DNA from: G958295935 sp965224235
Lineage (GTDB): Bacteria > Chloroflexota > Dehalococcoidia > Lucifugimonadales > Lucifugimonadaceae
Reading direction: 5' to 3'
Length of the DNA: 64,000 nucleotides
NCBI GenBank assembly: GCA_965224235.1
Contig: CBDCYP010000002.1
Location: forward strand, 558,001-622,000
This document shows positions 58,814 to 64,000 of this stretch, piece by piece (position 1 is the stretch's first letter; each line of letters starts with the position of its first letter). Position numbers and translations under genes: made by a program. The notes beneath the pieces were generated by a model that was given only the letters and a program-made list of their open reading frames with translations, did not search any database and was not told where the DNA came from.

Positions 58814-59704
58814 ATGATCGGGCAGCGTTTAGTAAGATGGCGACTCTGGCATAGGTCCCTTAGTTACATAAGGCTGCCCTGTATTCGCGCGCTGCTCACA
58901 ACCCTAACCGTTCTGATATTGGCAACAGGCCTGCTATTGCCGGCGATGGCTTGCGGTTCGTCCGGCTCGGAGTCGTCTCCCTCTTTGGTGACGACCAGCA
59001 CGCCCGTGCCCACCTTGCCTCCGGCAACTCCCACGCCGGCGCCGACCAGCACACCTGCGCCCACTCCCACGCCAGCGCCGACCAGCGCCCCGGCCGCAAC
59101 GGCTGTGTCCAAGGGCGCCGAAACTACGATGTCCGACGGCGAGGATTCGCTCCTGCCCATCGCGGTATTCTCGAATGTCACGCCGGAAGAGATCATGAGC
59201 CAGTTTCCGGCTGTCGAGAGGGACTGCCTGAAGGAGCATCTCTCACCGGACCGCATGGCAGCCATTTTGCAGGCCGCCCGACCGACGATCGTGGAGGGCC
59301 TCGTAATAGCGGGCTGCCTCGACGTGCGCACATTCGTACGGGTCTTCATGGGCAGTTTCTTGCCTGAATCAGGCACGTTCAGCGACGCCACGAACGCGTG
59401 TTTGACGGAACGGATGTCGGACACTGAGTTGGTACGGACAGCCGGCCTGTACGTCATGACTTCTTTTGGCCGTGTCGATGATTTTTCGAAGTCTTTCGAC
59501 GTGCTTCCCTTCATGTTCTGCATGAACGACGAGGAGCGCGTCGACGCCGATCTCGATCTCGACGCGGCGGAGTGCCTGCTGGATGAGTTGGACTCCGCGG
59601 ACCTGCAGGTCCTGGCGAAACTCGGCCAGGGTGACAGTCCGCCGCCCCCGCCGTCAGTAACCGCAGCCATGACCAAATGCGGCTTTGCCGAACCGCCCGG
59701 CTAA
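58814..59704 (+). CDS. Lipoprotein with Thr-Pro linker and three two-cysteine repeats
   Basis: A 296-residue protein. The hydrophobic segment (about 24-45) ends in AMAC (C47), a probable lipidation site. Residues about 60-100 form a TPAPTPTPAPTSAP-type linker. The folded part has three repeats, each opening CL and closing with a cysteine 30-45 residues later: CLKEHLSPDRMAAILQAARP, CLTERMSDTELVRTAGLYVM and CLLDELDSADLQVLAKLGQG. The likely disulfide-bridged helical hairpins would be exposed at the cell surface. I do not know the family's function. Confidence 0.78.
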   Translation: MIGQRLVRWRLWHRSLSYIRLPCIRALLTTLTVLILATGLLLPAMACGSSGSESSPSLVTTSTPVPTLPPATPTPAPTSTPAPTPTPAPTSAPAATAVSKGAETTMSDGEDSLLPIAVFSNVTPEEIMSQFPAVERDCLKEHLSPDRMAAILQAARPTIVEGLVIAGCLDVRTFVRVFMGSFLPESGTFSDATNACLTERMSDTELVRTAGLYVMTSFGRVDDFSKSFDVLPFMFCMNDEERVDADLDLDAAECLLDELDSADLQVLAKLGQGDSPPPPPSVTAAMTKCGFAEPPG

Positions 59705-59731
59705 CGCCGCAGGCGCCCGCCCGGCAAATGG

Positions 59732-60283
59732 TCAGGGCCGCACTGATGGGAGGTGTTTGAGGAGGCCGGTGGGGTCCGCCCATTTGGACGGGACCTGCAC
59801 GGCAAGCACCTCGCCGTCGGCGGTCAGGAGGCCTTCGAACGAGGTGAGTCTGGACGTCATGAACGTCTTTTTGCCTTCGACGCGGGTGATGCGCGTCCGG
59901 ACCGTTATCGGGCCCGCGACCGGCGTGGGCTTCCGATAGTTGACGCGCAGCGAGCCGGTTGCGTACCACAGCGGCGGGCCCTCGCCGATTTCGCGTCCGG
60001 CCCGGCGGTATCCGTCGGCAATGGCGGTGCAAACCGAGTGGCAATCGATGACCGCCGCAATGATTCCGCCGTTCATCACGTCGGGTGGCATGGCGGCGTG
60101 GTGGCCCCGGGGTTCGAACACGCAGACCGAATCGTCGCCGTCCCACGTGCTCATGATCCGCAGGCCGTCCTCGTTCCACGCGCCGCACCCAAAGCAGTGA
60201 TTCCCTGCCATCTTTGGTTGGAAAAATTCGGTGTCGTCGGGATAGTTAAATTTCACGAAAGTCTGCCTCGCGGCGCGGAACAA
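59732..60283 (-). CDS. PaaI-type hotdog thioesterase
   Basis: A 183-residue protein with HCFGCGAWNEDGLRIMS (29-45), typical of a thioesterase subgroup with a CxxCG-like motif, and the hotdog active-site region PPDVMNGGIIAAVIDCHSVC with the helix that contains the general base, then RVNYRKPTPVAGPITVRTRI. It should hydrolyse an acyl-CoA, perhaps medium-chain or aromatic. The N-terminal 24 residues before MAGNHCFG may or may not be translated. It stands alone. Confidence 0.85.
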   Translation of the reverse strand: MFRAARQTFVKFNYPDDTEFFQPKMAGNHCFGCGAWNEDGLRIMSTWDGDDSVCVFEPRGHHAAMPPDVMNGGIIAAVIDCHSVCTAIADGYRRAGREIGEGPPLWYATGSLRVNYRKPTPVAGPITVRTRITRVEGKKTFMTSRLTSFEGLLTADGEVLAVQVPSKWADPTGLLKHLPSVRP

Positions 60284-60334
60284 TCTTATGAGCCCGCGTC
60301 ATAAACCCACCCCGCTTGAACTGTGCCGTGCATC

Positions 60335-60375
60335 ATCCGTCTTCCCATGCCCCGATCGGGGAATCACAGGGCGGT
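60335..60375 (+). repeat. Dispersed repeat, CCCCGATCGGGG family, copy 5
   Basis: CATCCGTCTTCCCATG, CCCCGATCGGGG, AATCACAGGGCGGT. It lies in the 213-base gap between the thioesterase and SDR genes, which otherwise holds nothing recognisable. Confidence 0.8.
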
Positions 60376-60496
60376 TTGGGTTCCTAATTTCAAGGGAACG
60401 ACGGGGTTTTACACGGGGATGTCGCGGAGGAGCCAGTTTTGTGAGACATGCTCTTATGGTCGCTCCGTCACGCCGGGCGCCGGAATGAGGCGGAGC

Positions 60497-61312
60497 TCAG
60501 TGCCCGGTCACGACTCCGCCGTCGAAGTTGATGCACTGCCCGTTGATGTATGAGGCGCCGTTCGTACACAGATACGCGATGAACTGACCGACTTCGTCCC
60601 CGTCCGTGGCTCTCCTGACCGGTACCGTGGCCCTGATGCGTTTCTCCCAGCCTTCGGTTCCGATGTCGGAGTCCCAACGCGACGTTTCGACGAGGCCGGG
60701 GCATACGGAGTTGACCGTGACGCCGTGTCTGCCCAGTTCGTTGGCGAGCGACGCGGTGAGGGCGTCGAGCGCAGCGTTGCCGGCGGCGTACGCGGCGGAG
60801 GCTGCCCTCGGGCGCTTGCCGGCCACCGAAGAGACATTGACGATGCTGCCGCCTTCACCCTGGTCCAAAAGCACTCGTGTAACGGCCTGGGCGCAGAAGA
60901 AGCTCCCCAAAACCTTGACCTCCAGCACGAGCCTCAATTGCTCTTCGCTCAGGTCAACGAGCGGGACGCGGTCGTCGCCTTTCGGCGCAGCGGCGTTATT
61001 GACGAGGAAATCGACTCGGCCCAGTTCGCGTACGGCGGTGTCGACGACCTCCTGGACCTGGTCCCGTTTTGAAACGTCCGCCACGAGCGCCAAAGCCCTC
61101 GGCCCCATCGCCCTCACTTCGTCCGCGACACTCTCGACGTCCCTCCAGCCGATCTCTTTTTCGTCGTCAGGAAACGTGGCGGGGTCTCGACCCGTGCCGA
61201 CGGCGACGATGCTGCATCCCATCTCGGCCAGCGCTATCGCCGCGCCCCGGCCGATGCTCCTGCGGCGTCCTGCGCCCGTGATGATGGCTACTTTTCCGTC
61301 GAGCTCACCCAT
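60497..61312 (-). CDS. Short-chain dehydrogenase/reductase with altered YxxxK motif
   Basis: A 271-residue SDR. The cofactor motif is TGAGRRRSIGRGAA (12-25), NNAA is at 105-108, the catalytic serine region is IVNVSSVAGK (157-166), and the C-terminal INGQCINFDGG is typical of classical SDRs. Tyr175 is present but the YxxxK lysine is replaced: YAAGN (N179). Since the lysine binds the nicotinamide ribose and lowers the tyrosine pKa, activity may be poor or different. Otherwise it looks like a 3-oxoacyl-ACP reductase/glucose dehydrogenase-type enzyme. Confidence 0.88.
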   Translation of the reverse strand: MGELDGKVAIITGAGRRRSIGRGAAIALAEMGCSIVAVGTGRDPATFPDDEKEIGWRDVESVADEVRAMGPRALALVADVSKRDQVQEVVDTAVRELGRVDFLVNNAAAPKGDDRVPLVDLSEEQLRLVLEVKVLGSFFCAQAVTRVLLDQGEGGSIVNVSSVAGKRPRAASAAYAAGNAALDALTASLANELGRHGVTVNSVCPGLVETSRWDSDIGTEGWEKRIRATVPVRRATDGDEVGQFIAYLCTNGASYINGQCINFDGGVVTGH

Positions 61313-61634
61313 GGTTACTATCCTGACCTTCCCGGCCTAGTGCGTCGGCACCGGGGTACGTACTGCAATGGGAATGAAGTGTATCGCCCTTCTCGCTGCG
61401 TGGGAGACATTTGTCCACACCGGCGACCGGGTGGAAACGGAATCCCGCGCTCCCTGCGATGTCCCACAGGCAGTTTTGTCGAAAGCCCTGAACCACCCGT
61501 GCGGGGCGAGTCATGAGTCGTCACCGGGGCTGTCCCGCGCGTCCGGGCCCGACCAGGTCCATGTGAAGACAGTCCCATTTGGATCGTAGGCGCAACGTAT
61601 GGCGGCTGCATCGAGAATGTCACAGTCATCTGAG

Positions 61635-63564
61635 TCACGCGGGGCCGACGCCGATGTACCGCTCGAGCCAGTCGAGGAGGAGCCGGCAGTATTCGACGAT
61701 CATGCCTGGGTGGCCGCTCTTTCGAAAAGCGTGGGTGGAGTCCGGGAATCTGACGAACTCGACGGTCTTGCCGAGGCGCTTTAGAGCGACGAAGTACTGC
61801 TCGCTTTGCTCTATGGGACAGCGCAGGTCGTTCTCTCCGTGTAACAGGAGCACGGGAGTCTGGACGTCGGGCGCATAGGTGATGGGCGAATGGCGGAGGA
61901 ACTCGTCCTGTGCGTCGGTGTACACGCCCCCCCCAATTGAGCTCTCCGAAACTGGGGCCGATGTCGGAAGTGCCGTACATGCTGTGCAGGTTGGCGCACA
62001 TCGCGCCTACGATGGCCACCTTGAAGCGGTGGTCGTGTCCGACTATCCAGCCGCTCATAAAGCCACCGTAGCTGAATCCGTGAACGGCCATGCGGTCCTC
62101 GTCTACGTACGGCCGTGCGGCCAGTTCGTCCACTGAGGCGAGGATATCGAGATAGTCTTCGCCACCCCAATCGCCGAGCACCGACTTGGTAAACTCCGGG
62201 CCGTAGGTTGAGGAGCCGCGCGGGTTCACGGCCAGCACGATATACCCGTTGGTCGCAAGAATTTGGTGCACGGGATCGAAGTTGTCGGAGAAGCGGCCGT
62301 TCGGCCCACCGTGGATGTCCAACACCGCCGGGTAGCTCTTCGCGTCGGCGAAGTCGGGAGGCAGCAGAACACGCGACTCAATCTCGAAGCGGCCGCGATG
62401 AATGGTGAATTTCTCCATACGGGCGGGTGTATGGAAGTCAAGGTATGGCTCGGTGTACGAGGTGATCGCTTGCGTAGCTCCGGTATTGAGATCGACGTGC
62501 GTCAATTCTCCCGGTGACGGTGGCGATTCGGTGAGGATGACCGCATGAGAAGCGTTCCCGTCAAAGGAGGCGCCGTCCGAGTGCACGCCGCCGCTCGTGA
62601 TGAGCTTGAAGTGGCTGCCGTCGGAACGGACGGAGCACACGAAATACTCTCCACGATGGGCGCCGACGAACACAATGCCCCGCTCGGAGGTCCACGACAG
62701 CCCGCACTCCGGAACAGGAGTGTAGAGGCCGTCTGTGATCCTGTGAACACTCCCTCCGGCGCCCAGAACGTATAGCCAGGCGGAGCGCGGGTCCCACATC
62801 TCGGGGTCATGGCACCCAATGGCCGCCAGAGACTCACAGTCCGGCGACCATCCGACCGCCCACACGTATGGGAGGTCTTCCGACCACGAGACTGGCTTGC
62901 CGTCCGGCAAGTTCACAACCTTGACCTGCGTGTTGGAGGTGAAGTCCCGACCCTCCAAGTCGTCGGAAATGAAGGCGAGCGACCTGCCATCGGGTGACCA
63001 CCTGGGTAACCAGTTGTCTCCCTCGCCGTCCGTGATTTGACGGGTACGCCCAGACTCGACATCCACTATGAATATATGCCGAAACGCATCGCCGGTATAT
63101 CCACGGTAGTCATGACGGTAGCGGACGCGGCGGACGACGCGCACGCGGGGCAGGTTGGACTCTTGCCCATCCAACGCGGCGGGGTCGACGGACGAGACGG
63201 CCGCGATTCTGTCGCCGTTCGGTGAAAGGGAGAACTCTTCCACACCGCCGACGAGGCCGGTGACGCGCCTCGCTTCTCCGTCGTCCAGGGGAATCGCCCA
63301 GACTTGCTTTCTCCCGCCTTCGTCCGGACGAAGGAAGAGGACGCGTGCGTCATCGACAACCGGGGCGGTGTCGGTGGGCCCGTCGGTCAGGGCCGAAGAG
63401 TGATCGAACGGACGGCGTGAAACGATGATTCGTGACTTTCGCTCCATTGTCGCTCGGTCGATTGTCGTCTTGACGAACGCCAGCGTGGAGCCGTCGTCGG
63501 ACAGGTGCGGCTGCGAGACCGAAGGGACTTCAAAGATGTAGTCGTGAGTGATGGGGAGAGGCAT
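61635..63564 (-). CDS. S9 family (acylaminoacyl-peptidase-like) serine peptidase, frameshifted
   Basis: Restored length is about 642 residues. The N-terminal seven-bladed propeller has repeated RWSPDGRSLAFISDD-type segments. The catalytic serine is in HGFSYGGFMSG (about residue 497). After SFGELNWGG (about residue 543) the frame breaks: a run of eight G on the minus strand (C8, 61927-61934) should be seven. The remaining catalytic Asp and His (LLHGENDLRCP, FPDSTHAFRKSG) lie in the other frame, ending at 61635. Without correction, translation would run on to 61318 with an unrelated Arg-rich tail and no triad. Sequencing error, phase variation or a recent mutation are all possible. Confidence 0.85.
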
Positions 63565-63676
63565 TGTGCTCCTTCGAATGGCAAGTGCGTTCAGGATAGG
63601 CTGAACGACCGGGCACGTATGTGACAGTTAGACCGGTCACATACGTACCACTCTCAATGAATTCAACGGGGAAAGG

Positions 63677-64000
63677 ATGATCCAGGGCGTGCCAAGTTTT
63701 GGATGGCCTGGATTTTCGAGGATTTCATCTGACTGGCCTGTACGAGCAAACATAGGCGCAACTGCAGGAGTAAAAAGTTTTGACGACGCCAAGTCCCACG
63801 AGTCTCTCACATACTTCCAAGACATCCAGTGCAGGAGATTCCGGCCGGAATGCCGGACGTGGAACCAAGGCGGCCGTCGCAGGAGCTGTTATTGGGCTCT
63901 CACGGTGGCAGTTATCGGCGCTCTGATTTTCCTGCTGGATGATGAGCCGGACTTCGCCGTACATCTTGCCGGCAAAATTGCTTTGACCCTGGTCTATGCT
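63677..64000 (+). CDS. Possible partial gene with one membrane helix, cut by right edge
   Basis: From ATG 63677 (GGGGAAAGG just upstream) a frame stays open for 108 codons to the window end. The last third, CYWALTVAVIGALIFLLDDE followed by PDFAVHLAGK, looks like a membrane segment with a charged flank. The earlier part (MIQGVPSFGWPGFSRISSDW) is unconvincing and the region may instead be non-coding. Minus-strand frames here are also open. Confidence 0.3.
   Translation, partial: MIQGVPSFGWPGFSRISSDWPVRANIGATAGVKSFDDAKSHESLTYFQDIQCRRFRPECRTWNQGGRRRSCYWALTVAVIGALIFLLDDEPDFAVHLAGKIALTLVYA

Overview
The window is GC-rich bacterial chromosomal DNA with densely packed genes on both strands. I infer a Chloroflexota bacterium, probably of the Dehalococcoidia/SAR202 type. 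The evidence is an alternative complex III (ACIII) cluster with a split ActB, lipoproteins with Thr-Pro linkers, and many small catabolic enzymes of families common in that group. No rRNA, tRNA, CRISPR array or intact insertion sequence was found.

Layout. 0-9.2 kb (mostly minus strand): the 5-oxoprolinase genes pxpA-pxpB-pxpC (pxpC cut by the edge), radC, a Gfo/Idh/MocA oxidoreductase, DUF971 and DUF2277 proteins, a 142-bp MITE, E1 beta and alpha of a 2-oxoacid/acetoin dehydrogenase, and a TrpB2-like protein lacking the PLP lysine. 9.2-10.6 kb: a methyltransferase remnant and two small unknown genes. 10.7-19 kb: the ACIII operon (pentaheme ActA, ActB1, ActB2, two NrfD-like subunits, ActD, ActE). 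19.7-22.3 kb: dnaX, ybeY and a small unknown gene. 22.3-25 kb: decayed fibronectin-III-like surface protein and poorly coding DNA. 25-32.9 kb: two RhaM-like proteins, a VOC protein, a TPR protein, lpdA, a gamma-glutamyltransferase with a six-copy 81-bp leader repeat, and vapBC. 33-37.2 kb: an aminotransferase, an amidohydrolase and a compact restriction-modification pair. 37.4-42.7 kb (minus): the rpmH-rnpA-yidD-(beta-propeller lipoprotein)-yidC-khpB-pfkB cluster. 42.9-47.7 kb: GreA with an extra N-terminal domain, TerC, and a 967-residue FAD/Fe-S dehydrogenase. 47.8-50.3 kb: gene remnants (methyltransferase-HNH, matrixin-like protease, a secreted protein broken by TGA) and a small membrane protein. 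50.7-57 kb: a transaldolase-like protein, rlmN, a GH63-like hydrolase, pstB-phoU, and an apparently SOS-controlled pair of unknown genes. 57.5-64 kb: cinA, a Cys-repeat lipoprotein, a thioesterase, an SDR lacking the catalytic lysine, a frameshifted S9 peptidase and a possible edge gene.

Functional themes. The cell respires through ACIII. It appears to use amino acids and peptides (5-oxoproline, gamma-glutamyl compounds, S9 peptidase) and 2-oxoacids or acetoin (E1 here and E3 20 kb away, no E2 in the window). It regulates phosphate transport and has the conserved membrane-protein insertion and RNA-processing cluster.

Most unusual features. (1) Tandem repeats of about 80 bp whose last copy runs into the start codon of three unrelated genes (ggt, a rhaM-like gene, cinA), sharing a core just before ATG. 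(2) A double GAAC-N4-GTTC (LexA-type) operator in front of two unknown genes. (3) Several enzymes that have lost their signature lysine. (4) A restriction-modification pair whose nuclease carries a zinc ribbon.
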